Positions 1 through 9,900 of a DNA stretch of 29,261 nt are shown piece by piece (within the stretch, counting starts at the first letter, position 1; the number at the start of each line of letters is the position of its first letter). The DNA is taken from positions 1 through 29,261 of the forward strand of contig JBCBCP010000039.1 in the NCBI GenBank assembly GCA_038530575.1. The letters are read 5' to 3'. A program made the translations under genes and the position numbers. This DNA comes from JBCBCP01 sp038530575 (lineage in GTDB: Bacteria; Pseudomonadota; Alphaproteobacteria; Rhodobacterales; Rhodobacteraceae). The notes beneath the pieces are model-generated. The model was not told the DNA's origin. It searched no databases and worked only from the letters and a program-made list of their open reading frames with translations.

Positions 1-1
1 G

Positions 2-196
2 GCGGCCTTGGTGCATCTGCTCAAGGTAAGATATCCGGAAATCGACAATGTCTATGCCAACTACCAGCCCGGCTTCCTGATCGACCAGATGCGCGCGATC
101 TGCGATTTCGAAGGCATTCCCTACCAGATGACCCCCGACCTGATCGACCGCGCCTGGGCGAACATGTTCGTCAAGGACGAGCACATCGTGAAGTAA
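2..196 (+). CDS. C-terminal end of an unidentified protein (5' truncated)
   Basis: An open frame enters from the left edge and ends at TAA 194-196, giving about 64 residues. The visible tail contains NVYANYQPGFLIDQ and DLIDRAWANMFVKDEH and looks like a soluble, mostly helical C-terminus. I do not recognise the family. It does not resemble the C-terminus I would expect of the ATP-dependent DNA ligase that often precedes the next two genes. It lies 76 bp upstream of the helicase start and in the same orientation. Only the reading frame and the stop are well supported; the function is unknown. Confidence 0.6.
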   Translation, partial: AALVHLLKVRYPEIDNVYANYQPGFLIDQMRAICDFEGIPYQMTPDLIDRAWANMFVKDEHIVK

Positions 197-225
197 GGGG
201 GGCGGAAACTTTGTAAGATTCCGGT

Positions 226-257
226 CCGTTTTCTTGGTAAGAAAACGGCGCGCGCCG
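226..257. repeat. Perfect 10-bp hairpin followed by a 12-bp palindrome
   Basis: CCGTTTTCTT (226-235) pairs exactly with AAGAAAACGG (239-248) around a GGT loop. CGGCGCGCGCCG (246-257), a perfect palindrome, overlaps its 3' end. There is no T-run after the stem, so a standard intrinsic terminator is unlikely. The structure ends 15 bp before the preferred ATG of the helicase gene, so it may act on termination or on translation initiation. Confidence 0.5.
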
Positions 258-272
258 GTCTATCTGTTGCGC

Positions 273-2714
<2,442 letters not shown>

Positions 2715-2751
2715 TGTTGAACGCGGCCGCACTGGCAGTTATGAACAAAGC

Positions 2752-3477
2752 ATGAACGACGCGCGTATCTCTGGCATCTCTACGGCTTTGAATGGCGCGG
2801 GCCTGATCCTGCGCGGCTCGGGCGCGCTTTACTGGCCGGATGAAGGGCTTTTGTGTGCGTCCGATTTGCACCTTGGCAAGGCAGAGCGGATGGCACGGCG
2901 CGGCGGTCCGTCCCTGCCCCCGTACGAGACGCGCGATACCCTGTCGCGGCTGGAGGCAGAGATCGAGGCGACCGGCGCGCGCACGGTGCTTTGCCTTGGC
3001 GACAGTTTTGACGATCGCGCGGCAGCCGAGGCGCTGAACGAAGAAGAACAGCTTTGGATTGCGCGCTTGCAGGCGGGGCGCCGCTGGATCTGGATGGAAG
3101 GCAATCACGATCCGGGCGTCACCGGCTTTGGTGGCACCTATCGCACCGAACTAACGATTGGTCCGCTAACCTTTCGCCACATTGCCGTGCCTGGCGCGCA
3201 AGGCGAAATTTCCGGGCACTATCACCCAAAAGTACAGTTGCCCACCCGCGGACGCATGATCTCGCGACCCGCCTTCCTGTGTGATAGCGCGCGGCTTATC
3301 ATGCCTGCCTTTGGCACCTATACCGGGGGACTGCGCAGCCATGATCAGGCGCTCTGCGGCCTCATGCAGCGCGGGGCCTTTGCCGTGATGACAGGGCGCG
3401 TGCCGGTCCGCGTGCCGATGCCGCGCTCGGCCGCTTTTTCAGATCAAAGCACCCCCGCTGCATCGAGGTCGGGCTGA
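2752..3477 (+). CDS. pdeM: Ligase-associated metallophosphoesterase PdeM
   Basis: Calcineurin-like phosphoesterase, 241 aa, partner of the upstream helicase in a DNA-damage-response cluster. The metal-binding signatures are in order: DLH at 38-40, GDSFDD at 83-88, GNHD at 117-120 and GHYHP from 155. This pattern marks a two-metal phosphodiesterase or nuclease that would act on DNA ends in the cytoplasm. The start was set at ATG 2752 (MNDARISGIS). An in-frame GTG at 2692 would overlap the helicase and add 20 unconvincing residues. The last 34 bp overlap, tail to tail, with the convergent LytTR gene that ends at 3444. The assignment is by motifs plus context; the exact substrate cannot be seen. 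Confidence 0.88.
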   Translation: MNDARISGISTALNGAGLILRGSGALYWPDEGLLCASDLHLGKAERMARRGGPSLPPYETRDTLSRLEAEIEATGARTVLCLGDSFDDRAAAEALNEEEQLWIARLQAGRRWIWMEGNHDPGVTGFGGTYRTELTIGPLTFRHIAVPGAQGEISGHYHPKVQLPTRGRMISRPAFLCDSARLIMPAFGTYTGGLRSHDQALCGLMQRGAFAVMTGRVPVRVPMPRSAAFSDQSTPAASRSG

Positions 3478-4205
3478 AAGGTCCGGCTGACGGGCACAAC
3501 ATCCCCGTTTGAAAGCCGCAAGACGCGCTTGCCCGCCTCTTGGCCCGAGCCCACGATCGCGCTTTGCGCAACCCAATGCGATCGATGTGAAAAGTGGCCG
3601 ACAACCGGCTCCATCTCGCGCACGGCATCTGCAAGGCGAAGACGCACCCGCTCTGCGCCCTGCTCAGTCACGATGTGGACATAATGCCCTTCGGCCTCCA
3701 GTCGTAAAATTGCCCCACGCGCGCTGTCACTCAGCCGGTCCGCAAGGCGCGGCAGATCCGGCGCCGCCGTGCCTAGCACGTGCGGTAACCCGTGCCGCAA
3801 GATGCTGATGATCACGCATATCGCCAGCACGTTTAGTCCCAAATACACTGGTCCTGGCAAGTTGGCAGGGTTCAAGGCGAACCAGCGCACTGTCCAAATG
3901 TAAAGAAAAGGTGTGAACACCAACGTGGTGCCGAGACAAATATAGACTTCAGCGATCCAAAAATGGCGTGAGGCAAGCTGTTCGCGCAGCGCAAACTTAA
4001 AACCGAGCGCAACGACAAGCGAAACCGCTATAGCTACGCTCCAATATACGAGCCGCGTCGCAAAACTGCCGCGTTCGAATGTACCAAATGGACCCGCTAC
4101 GGCGGCAAGCAACGTGAGTGCCACGACGACGCTGAACCGGAGCACATGTAGGCGATCAAATCGGTTCACGCGCTGCAATACAGGCGTTTCAGTCAAAAAC
4201 GTCAT
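3444..4205 (-). CDS. Membrane-anchored LytTR-domain DNA-binding regulator (copy 1)
   Basis: 253 aa. Four predicted transmembrane helices (about 22-42, 52-70, 83-105, 118-136) are followed by a LytTR-type DNA-binding domain at about 163-250, with the typical ILRLEAEGHYVHI strand, HRSHW at 207-211 and a terminal VPVSR segment. There is no receiver domain, so it is not a classical response regulator. It is probably a transcription factor tethered to the inner membrane that senses something through its helices. ATG 4205 has a GGAG 5 nt upstream, so I prefer it to an ATG 15 codons earlier. It is a clear paralog of the gene at 4290-5012, sharing the AGPFGT motif in helix 1 and HRSHW. The 3' end overlaps pdeM on the other strand. 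Target genes are unknown. Confidence 0.82.
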   Translation of the reverse strand: MTFLTETPVLQRVNRFDRLHVLRFSVVVALTLLAAVAGPFGTFERGSFATRLVYWSVAIAVSLVVALGFKFALREQLASRHFWIAEVYICLGTTLVFTPFLYIWTVRWFALNPANLPGPVYLGLNVLAICVIISILRHGLPHVLGTAAPDLPRLADRLSDSARGAILRLEAEGHYVHIVTEQGAERVRLRLADAVREMEPVVGHFSHRSHWVAQSAIVGSGQEAGKRVLRLSNGDVVPVSRTFQPDLDAAGVL

Positions 4206-4289
4206 ATCTTCTCCGGCGCCCCCAAGTGTCGGATTGACGCCAAGGTGCACCAGGCTTGCCGGGACTTCAACATGTTAGAAGACGAATTG

Positions 4290-5012
4290 TTACCTTATAA
4301 CGCCTGCACCTCGTGCGGCATCCCGGCGCTTGCGGCTAACCGGAACCTCGGCGCCATCCGACATTTCAAGCACCGTCGCTGCGCGCCCGCCCCGCACCGC
4401 CCGCACCGCATCCCGAGCGATCCAATGCGACCGGTGGACTTGCAGGCCCTGGGTTTCGGGCAGGTTGGCCATGGCGTCGGACAGGCGCATCAGGACAAGC
4501 GTTTGCCCCTTGGTCGTAACAACGCGCGTGTAATGGTCCTGCGCTTCGAGCCGGACCAGCGGGCCACGTAATTCAGCCGGAAGGCGCCGCATCAAGGCAT
4601 CGCCTGTCGGGCTTTCTTCGCGCGCCTTGAACACCGAAGCACCAACGAGCCACAGGATTGCATGCACAGAGACGACCACGATGGTCACGACACTAACAAG
4701 GTACAGATAGCTCCCAAAACCGCCCCAGTCCGGAAAAAGGAACAGGTTCACCGCATGTACCAATCCGGCAATAAGAAGGGTCAGCCCAATCCAAAGGGGC
4801 GCCTGCCACAGGTTCGGCCCAATCCGCTGCGACAGCCGCCCGGCGATCACCCCTAGCAGGACAGAAACCGCGGCAACCCCGCTCCAGTAACCGGCGCGGG
4901 TCCAAATCTCTGGTAGCGCAGAATACGTGCCGAATGGCCCCGCTGCTGCTGCCAGTAGGCTTGCTACTAACCAGATCCCGAGCGGCCCGCGCAACCGCAG
5001 CCATTCACGCAT
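4290..5012 (-). CDS. Membrane-anchored LytTR-domain DNA-binding regulator (copy 2)
   Basis: 240 aa from ATG 5012. Four hydrophobic helices (about 10-30, 41-59, 71-92, 102-124) precede a LytTR domain (about 148-236) with VRLEAQDHYTRVV, LSDAM, HRSHW (193-197) and VPVSRKRR. It is paralogous to the following gene; the AAGPFGTY motif at the end of helix 1 matches AGPFGTF there. The stretch between the two genes is 84 bp, so they may be transcribed together or separately. The start is uncertain: an in-frame ATG at 5105 adds 31 residues but would leave only 20 bp to the divergent DUF2306 start, too little for two promoters, so I prefer 5012. Neither start has a strong Shine-Dalgarno sequence. LytTR domains bind DNA as a beta fold; effector and regulon are not visible. 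Confidence 0.78.
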   Translation of the reverse strand: MREWLRLRGPLGIWLVASLLAAAAGPFGTYSALPEIWTRAGYWSGVAAVSVLLGVIAGRLSQRIGPNLWQAPLWIGLTLLIAGLVHAVNLFLFPDWGGFGSYLYLVSVVTIVVVSVHAILWLVGASVFKAREESPTGDALMRRLPAELRGPLVRLEAQDHYTRVVTTKGQTLVLMRLSDAMANLPETQGLQVHRSHWIARDAVRAVRGGRAATVLEMSDGAEVPVSRKRRDAARGAGVIR

Positions 5013-5125
5013 CGCGGAAGGTTCCCGCGCGCCATTGGCGCATCGACCAAGCGATCCGCGCAAACAGTCTTGCGCAATTGCCGCGCGTTTCGTGTCCTGC
5101 CCCATAGGCAACCAAGAGGTTATCC

Positions 5126-5524
5126 ATGTCGCTCGACCCTTTGCTGTCCGCACCGCCAGTGGTTCAAATACACGCCTTTGTCGCACTGCTTTTGGTGCTT
5201 GTCACGGGGGTGCAGTTTGCTGGCGTGAAAGGCTCAGCTTTTCATCGCGTTCTGGGCTGGGTCTGGGTTATCGGGATGGCCCTGGTGGCTGCGACAAGCT
5301 TTGCGATCCAGGACATGCGCCTCATCGGCCCGTTCAGTCCGATACACCTGTTGTCGGTGCTGACGCTCGGCGCGTTGGTGGGCGGCGTGCGGGCGGTGCG
5401 GCGCGGCGATGTCACCGGCCACGCCCATATCATGCGCGCGCTCAGCATCTTTGCGCTCGGGATTGCCGGTGCGTTTACCCTGCTGCCCGGTCGTCTGATG
5501 TGGCAGGTTGTGTCAGGCGGTTAG
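5126..5524 (+). CDS. DUF2306-like small integral membrane protein
   Basis: 132 aa, with four hydrophobic segments and conserved-looking histidines: IHAFVALLLVLVTGVQ, FHRVLGWVWVIGMALVA, SPIHLLSVLTL, and HAHIMRALSIFALGIAGAF. This pattern fits the DUF2306 membrane family, whose function is not established. The histidines spaced across helices could bind a metal or haem, but that is inference. A GAGG 6 nt before ATG 5126 supports the start. It is divergent from the LytTR regulator whose start is about 113 bp away, so the regulator may control it. The 3' end overlaps the convergent folD by 12 bp. Confidence 0.75.
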   Translation: MSLDPLLSAPPVVQIHAFVALLLVLVTGVQFAGVKGSAFHRVLGWVWVIGMALVAATSFAIQDMRLIGPFSPIHLLSVLTLGALVGGVRAVRRGDVTGHAHIMRALSIFALGIAGAFTLLPGRLMWQVVSGG

Positions 5525-6406
5525 GCCCTCGGGCTCTGCCAAGCCATTGGCGCGGCAGCAGGCCGTCACCGTATTGGCCAGAAGGCAAGCGATCGTCATG
5601 GGGCCCACACCGCCCGGCACGGGCGTAATGGCGCCAGCGACGGCGGCACAGCTATCAAAATCCGCGTCGCCAACAAGGCGCGTGCCGCCTTCTGGCTTGT
5701 CGATCCGGTTGATGCCCACGTCGATGACCGTCGCGCCGGGCTTGATCCAGTCGCCCGGCACCATCTGCGGCCGGCCAACTGCGGCCACAACGATATCCGC
5801 GCGGCGTACGACATCGGCAAGGTCCTTGGTGCGCGAATGTGCAATGGTCACGGTGCAACTGTCGCCCAGCAGCAGCTGCGCCATCGGCTTGCCAACAATG
5901 TTGGACCGCCCGATCACCACCGCGTCCATACCCGAAAGACTGCCGTGATGGTCGCGCAGCATCATCAGGCAGCCCAGCGGCGTGCAAGGCACCATCGATT
6001 TCTGCCCTGTGCCCAAGAGGCCCACGTTGGAAATATGAAACCCGTCTACATCCTTTTCCGGTGCAATCGCGTTGATCACCAGATCCTCGTCCAGATGACC
6101 AGGCAACGGCAGCTGGACAAGGATACCATGCACGGCCGGATCGTTATTCAGCTGATCGATCAGGTCCAGAAGGTCTGCCTCCGCCGTATCCACATCCAGT
6201 CTGTGTTCGTAGGAGTTCATGCCGACTTCGACTGTCTGCTTCCCTTTTGAGCGGACATAAACCTGGCTCGCCGGGTCCTCGCCAACCAAAACGACGGCAA
6301 GGCCCGGGGTGATGCCGTGGTCGGCCTTTAGCCGCGCAACATGCTCAGCCACCTGCCCCCGCACGCGGCCCGCAAACTCCTTGCCATCAATCAGTGTTGC
6401 CGCCAT
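5513..6406 (-). CDS. folD: Bifunctional methylene-THF dehydrogenase / methenyl-THF cyclohydrolase
   Basis: 297 aa, full length for FolD. The enzyme interconverts 5,10-methylene-THF, 5,10-methenyl-THF and 10-formyl-THF in the cytoplasm with NADP. Y50 and K54/K56 in SQVYVRSKGK match the catalytic tyrosine and lysine of the family. QLPLPGHLDED, KDVDGFH and the nucleotide-binding GRSNIVGKPM are present. ATG 6406 has GAGGG about 8 nt upstream; a 57-codon in-frame extension would run into the GC-rich hairpin and is rejected. It lies downstream of fhs on the same strand with a 109-bp gap, so both serve the THF C1 pathway: formate is ligated by Fhs, then carried on by FolD. The stop overlaps the DUF2306 gene by 12 bp. 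Confidence 0.96.
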   Translation of the reverse strand: MAATLIDGKEFAGRVRGQVAEHVARLKADHGITPGLAVVLVGEDPASQVYVRSKGKQTVEVGMNSYEHRLDVDTAEADLLDLIDQLNNDPAVHGILVQLPLPGHLDEDLVINAIAPEKDVDGFHISNVGLLGTGQKSMVPCTPLGCLMMLRDHHGSLSGMDAVVIGRSNIVGKPMAQLLLGDSCTVTIAHSRTKDLADVVRRADIVVAAVGRPQMVPGDWIKPGATVIDVGINRIDKPEGGTRLVGDADFDSCAAVAGAITPVPGGVGPMTIACLLANTVTACCRANGLAEPEGLTA

Positions 6407-6474
6407 CCGCTGTGCCCTCATCTTCACTTGGCCAAAAATTACTTCGCCGAAGGCAGGAGCGCCCCGGCGCGACC

Positions 6475-6507
6475 GGCGCGCGGGGGGCTCGATGCCCCCG
6501 GCGCGCC
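6475..6507. repeat. GC-rich hairpin between fhs and folD
   Basis: A 13-nt arm at 6475-6487 pairs with 6495-6507 at 12 of 13 positions around a 7-nt loop. It begins 9 nt beyond the fhs stop in the direction of transcription. No U-tract follows on the minus strand, so it is not a typical intrinsic terminator. It may instead protect the fhs 3' end or lower read-through into folD. Confidence 0.5.
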
Positions 6508-6515
6508 GCGCCCTT

Positions 6516-8192
6516 TTAAAACAGACCTTCGATCTGGCCGCCGTCGTTGAGACGGATGTTTTCGGCCGACGGCACACGCGGCAGGCCGGGCATTGTCATG
6601 ATCTCGCCGCAGACGACCACCACGAAACCAGCGCCCGCGGACAGGCGCACTTCCCGCACGGGCACCGAATGGCCCGTCGGCGCGCCGCGCAGGTTCGGGT
6701 CCGTGCTGAACGAATACTGTGTCTTGGCCATGCAGACCGGCAGGTTGCCATAGCCTTGCTCTTCCCACAGCTTCAATTGATCGCGGATTTTCTGATCCAT
6801 CAGCGCCTCGTCAGCGCGATATATGCGCTTGGCGATGGTTTGGATCTTTTCCGCCAGCGGCATGTCATCGGGATAGATGGGCGAGAAATTCGCGCTGTCT
6901 GCATCTGCAAGCTCTGCCACCTTGGTCGCCAGAGCCGCAGAGCCTTCACTGCCCAACTCCCAGTGCCGCGACAGCACCGCCTCGGCACCATGTTCGGCCA
7001 CGTAATCCTTGATCGCCTGCACTTCAGCATCGGTGTCGGTGACGAAGTGGTTGATGGCAACCACGACCGGCACGCCAAAGGATTTGAGGTTCTCAATGTG
7101 CCGCCCGAGGTTCGGGCAACCCTTTTGCACCGCCTCGACATTCTCGGTGCCAAGGTCGGCCTTGGCCACCCCGCCATTCATCTTCATCGCGCGCACTGTC
7201 GCCACGCAGACCACGACAGACGGGGCCAGCCCCGCCTTTCGGCACTTGATATTCATGAACTTCTCGGCGCCCAGATCGGCACCAAAGCCCGCTTCGGTCA
7301 CCACGTAATCGGCCAGCTTGAGCGCCGTGGTCGTGGCGATCACTGAGTTGCACCCATGGGCAATGTTCGCGAAAGGACCACCATGCACGAAGGCCGGGTT
7401 GTTCTCCAGCGTCTGCACGAGGTTCGGCTGCATCGCGTCCTTCAGCAGCACGGTCATCGCGCCATCGGCCTTAATATCGCGCGCAAAGACGGGGCTGCGG
7501 TCGCGGCGGTAGGCCACGATCATGTCGCCAAGCCGCTTTTGCAGGTCCTGCAGATCGGTGGCGAGGCACAGGATCGCCATCACCTCGGAGGCCACGGTGA
7601 TGTCAAAGCCCGCCTCACGCGGGAAGCCGTTGGCCACACCGCCAAGGCTTGCTGTGATCTGACGCAGCGCGCGGTCGTTCATGTCCACCACACGGCGCCA
7701 GACGACACGGCGAGTGTCAATCTCCAGCTCATTGCCCCAGTAGATGTGGTTGTCGATCATCGCGCTCAGCAGGCTGTGCGCGGAGGTGATCGCGTGGAAA
7801 TCCCCCGTGAAGTGCAGGTTCATCTCTTCCATCGGGACAACCTGCGCATAGCCGCCGCCCGCAGCCCCGCCCTTCATGCCGAAGTTTGGGCCAAGGGAGG
7901 CTTCGCGGATGCACACGCAGGCTTTCTTGCCAATCGCGTTCAGGCCATCCCCAAGGCCGACGGTCGTCGTCGTCTTGCCTTCACCAGCAGGTGTCGGGTT
8001 GATCGCCGTTACGAGGATCAGCTTGCCATCCGCGCGGTCCTGCACGGAGTTAATGAAGGACTGCGAGACCTTTGCCTTGTCATGGCCGTAGGGCAGCAGG
8101 TCCGCGGCATCGATGCCAAGCTTGGCTCCGATCTCTTGAATCGGCTTCTTGTTCGCCTCGCGGGCAATCTCGATATCGGTCTTGTAGGCCAT
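6516..8192 (-). CDS. fhs: Formate--tetrahydrofolate ligase
   Basis: 558 aa, the usual length for Fhs. It makes 10-formyl-THF from formate, THF and ATP, and in roseobacters it can also run in the direction of formate release during oxidation of methyl groups. The nucleotide-binding PTPAGEGKTTT (66-76) is intact, as are MKGGAAGGGYAQVVPMEE and the NLHFTGDFHAI segment characteristic of the family. ATG 8192 is preceded by AGGGACGG. It is first of an fhs-folD pair on the minus strand, separated by a 109-bp gap with a strong hairpin. Nothing odd is visible in the coding sequence. Confidence 0.97.
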   Translation of the reverse strand: MAYKTDIEIAREANKKPIQEIGAKLGIDAADLLPYGHDKAKVSQSFINSVQDRADGKLILVTAINPTPAGEGKTTTTVGLGDGLNAIGKKACVCIREASLGPNFGMKGGAAGGGYAQVVPMEEMNLHFTGDFHAITSAHSLLSAMIDNHIYWGNELEIDTRRVVWRRVVDMNDRALRQITASLGGVANGFPREAGFDITVASEVMAILCLATDLQDLQKRLGDMIVAYRRDRSPVFARDIKADGAMTVLLKDAMQPNLVQTLENNPAFVHGGPFANIAHGCNSVIATTTALKLADYVVTEAGFGADLGAEKFMNIKCRKAGLAPSVVVCVATVRAMKMNGGVAKADLGTENVEAVQKGCPNLGRHIENLKSFGVPVVVAINHFVTDTDAEVQAIKDYVAEHGAEAVLSRHWELGSEGSAALATKVAELADADSANFSPIYPDDMPLAEKIQTIAKRIYRADEALMDQKIRDQLKLWEEQGYGNLPVCMAKTQYSFSTDPNLRGAPTGHSVPVREVRLSAGAGFVVVVCGEIMTMPGLPRVPSAENIRLNDGGQIEGLF

Positions 8193-8305
8193 GGTCCGTC
8201 CCTATGGTGTGCGCAGGTATGCTTTGGCCTCTGTAATCGTGAAAGTCGCGGTGCATTGCGCGCGAATCCGACATTTTCGGACGTTTCCGCGGCCCCGGCA
8301 GTGGT

Positions 8306-8329
8306 GGCGGTTTCATTTCGGAAACCGCC
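8306..8329 (-). terminator. Stem-loop downstream of the cNMP-fold membrane gene
   Basis: GGCGGTTTC (8306-8314) pairs perfectly with GAAACCGCC (8321-8329) around a 6-nt loop. It lies 8 nt past the stop of the minus-strand gene ending at 8338 and upstream of fhs. There is no clear U-tract, so a terminator role is plausible from position only; it could also be in the fhs leader. Confidence 0.35.
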
Positions 8330-8337
8330 GTGCGTGC

Positions 8338-9030
8338 TCAGCCCGCGACGACGCGCGCCCGCAAAAGCGCATTTGTCGCCTTCAGGCTCGCCTTTGTGTT
8401 CCGGGAAAAGGCCAGTTCAAGATGGGCACCGATGTCCGGGTTGCGCTTGACCAGACGCCGCAAGGTATCGCCTTGCACGGCAAAGCATCGGGCGGGGCGC
8501 TTCACAGCCACGGTTGCCGAAGCGGGGGCATTCTGCATCACGCCCATCTCCCCGATAAAGCCGCCCGGGCCAACGTCGGCAATGACGCTGCCATCCACTG
8601 CAATATCAACCCCGCCCCATGCGAGATAAATCAACCGGTCAACTGGGCTGCCTTGCTCTGTCAGCTTTGTGCCAGCTTCAAGGTCCAGCCATGTCCCGGC
8701 GTGCATGAGCGTGCGCGCATCGATCCTGCGCATTGTAGGGAAATGCGCGTCCAGCAGCATTTGCTCTTCTTCAGTAAACCGCAGGCCACGGGTGAGCAGA
8801 AAGACACGGACGATGCCAACGACCGACAAGGTAATCCAGCTGATCTGGATAATCGCCGAAAAGAGGTTCCAGCCTGTGACCAGTGAGATCAACACAAAGG
8901 TCGCTGCCGCGAGGTTCATTAAGGCGTAAGGATAGCCGTTGCCGCGCACGATCCCCAGTTGGAGCAGTGCATAAGATCCAAGATAAAATCCGACGCCAAT
9001 ATAACCGGCGAATTGGTACCAATCGATCAT
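8338..9030 (-). CDS. Membrane protein with C-terminal cyclic-nucleotide-binding-like domain
   Basis: 230 aa. Three hydrophobic helices fill roughly residues 5-80 (IGVGFYLGSYALLQ, YALMNLAAATFVLISL, IIQISWITLSVVGIVRVFLL). A cyclic-nucleotide-binding (CNB) fold follows at about 90-215, with LTEQGSPVDRLIYLAWGGVDI and a phosphate-binding-cassette-like segment at about 158-174. In typical CNB domains this cassette reads GE...PR(S/T)A; here it is GEMGVMQNAPASAT, with alanine 170 where the arginine that holds the cyclic phosphate should be. Three helices plus a CNB domain recall Popeye-type proteins, but I claim only similarity of layout. ATG 9030 has a G-rich SD-like run just upstream; a 30-codon in-frame extension is possible but less likely. 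The MOSC gene lies 132 bp upstream on the same strand. Function unknown. Confidence 0.75.
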   Translation of the reverse strand: MIDWYQFAGYIGVGFYLGSYALLQLGIVRGNGYPYALMNLAAATFVLISLVTGWNLFSAIIQISWITLSVVGIVRVFLLTRGLRFTEEEQMLLDAHFPTMRRIDARTLMHAGTWLDLEAGTKLTEQGSPVDRLIYLAWGGVDIAVDGSVIADVGPGGFIGEMGVMQNAPASATVAVKRPARCFAVQGDTLRRLVKRNPDIGAHLELAFSRNTKASLKATNALLRARVVAG

Positions 9031-9162
9031 CGCGCCCCCCCAGCGCGGTTTCAAATGCCGCCGAGCCTGCCCAAAACCGTCCCGACGATCAAGCAGCGTT
9101 GCATCAGTCGCGAGGACCAATCACAAAACGTGCAAAGGATCGCCGCAGGTTTTGCGACAAGC

Positions 9163-9744
9163 TCAAGGGGCCCAGGCCCGTTGATCAGGTACATGCAGGC
9201 GCAAAATATCGCCAACGGCCAGCGCACCGGGGCGCTCGACCCAGGCGGTGACGCCCCTGCGCCCCGTGGCCGCTGCCTTGAACCCTTTGCCCGCGTCACC
9301 ATGGTGGCGCGCAATCGTCAGCCCCGGTTGATGACAGGGGCGGTTCTGCATGTCGATGATAAGGCAGGTGCCCGCCTCGGCTTGCAGACGCGACGACGGG
9401 GGGACATGGCTGAAATCCGGTATCCCATCAATCACTACGCTGGCCCCAAGCCACGCAGGGTCCAGCGCCTCAAGTCCCATTTGGCCAGCAATAAGCGCCA
9501 GTTCTTGGGCTGAGACGATCGAAAGCTGCCGCACATTGGCGATCTCGGTTCCTTTGGGGTGCTGCGAGGTCACCCGCGAACAGGACGGCCGCGTGCGACC
9601 GCCATAAGGCACACCAGAGACACCTTCCCAACCGAGGTCCAGACGCGAGACGGCCACACCGTCGATTGCAGGCTCCTTGCGGTCGGTCATGTGGCCCAGC
9701 CAGGTGACGGTTGCGTAATGGTCGGTAGGGGCAAGCGCGGGCAT
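9163..9744 (-). CDS. MOSC domain-containing protein
   Basis: 193 aa. MOSC domains are linked to molybdenum-cofactor sulfuration and handling of metal-sulfur or N-hydroxylated compounds. The signature cysteine is present in NRPCHQPG at C137, preceded by the LIIDMQNRPC strand, and a GDI-L-L strand near the end closes the barrel. ATG 9744 is supported by GGAG 7 nt upstream; a further 20 in-frame codons lie before it but include nothing family-like. It is a compact stand-alone MOSC protein without an N-terminal beta-barrel or ferredoxin domain, so the substrate cannot be inferred. The next minus-strand gene, with the CNB-like fold, follows after 132 bp. Confidence 0.78.
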   Translation of the reverse strand: MPALAPTDHYATVTWLGHMTDRKEPAIDGVAVSRLDLGWEGVSGVPYGGRTRPSCSRVTSQHPKGTEIANVRQLSIVSAQELALIAGQMGLEALDPAWLGASVVIDGIPDFSHVPPSSRLQAEAGTCLIIDMQNRPCHQPGLTIARHHGDAGKGFKAAATGRRGVTAWVERPGALAVGDILRLHVPDQRAWAP

Positions 9745-9852
9745 TTCAAACTCCAGAAAGGGACGCCTGCGACTTTGCAACGGTTTTGAGACACGGAAAA
9801 CCAATCAAGCGCCGCTTAGTGCCAGACATTGCGCCGTTTTAGAGCCTCAAAC

Positions 9853-9884
9853 GAAAAAAGGCCCCGCATCAAGCAGGGCCTTTC
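9853..9884 (-). terminator. Intrinsic terminator of the tol-pal/tilS/ftsH unit
   Basis: Read on the minus strand this is AAAGGCCC, an 11-nt loop, GGGCC and then TTTTTT. The stem AAGGCCC/GGGCCTT is perfect and the T-run follows directly. It lies 17 bp past the ftsH stop and closes the operon. Confidence 0.85.
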
Positions 9885-9900
9885 GCAAGCTATCAAAGGA

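Noticed and set aside
234..272. TTG start for the DEXH helicase
   Set aside because: It lies in the loop-side arm of a hairpin and adds a basic peptide not seen in the family; ATG 273 fits the family start.
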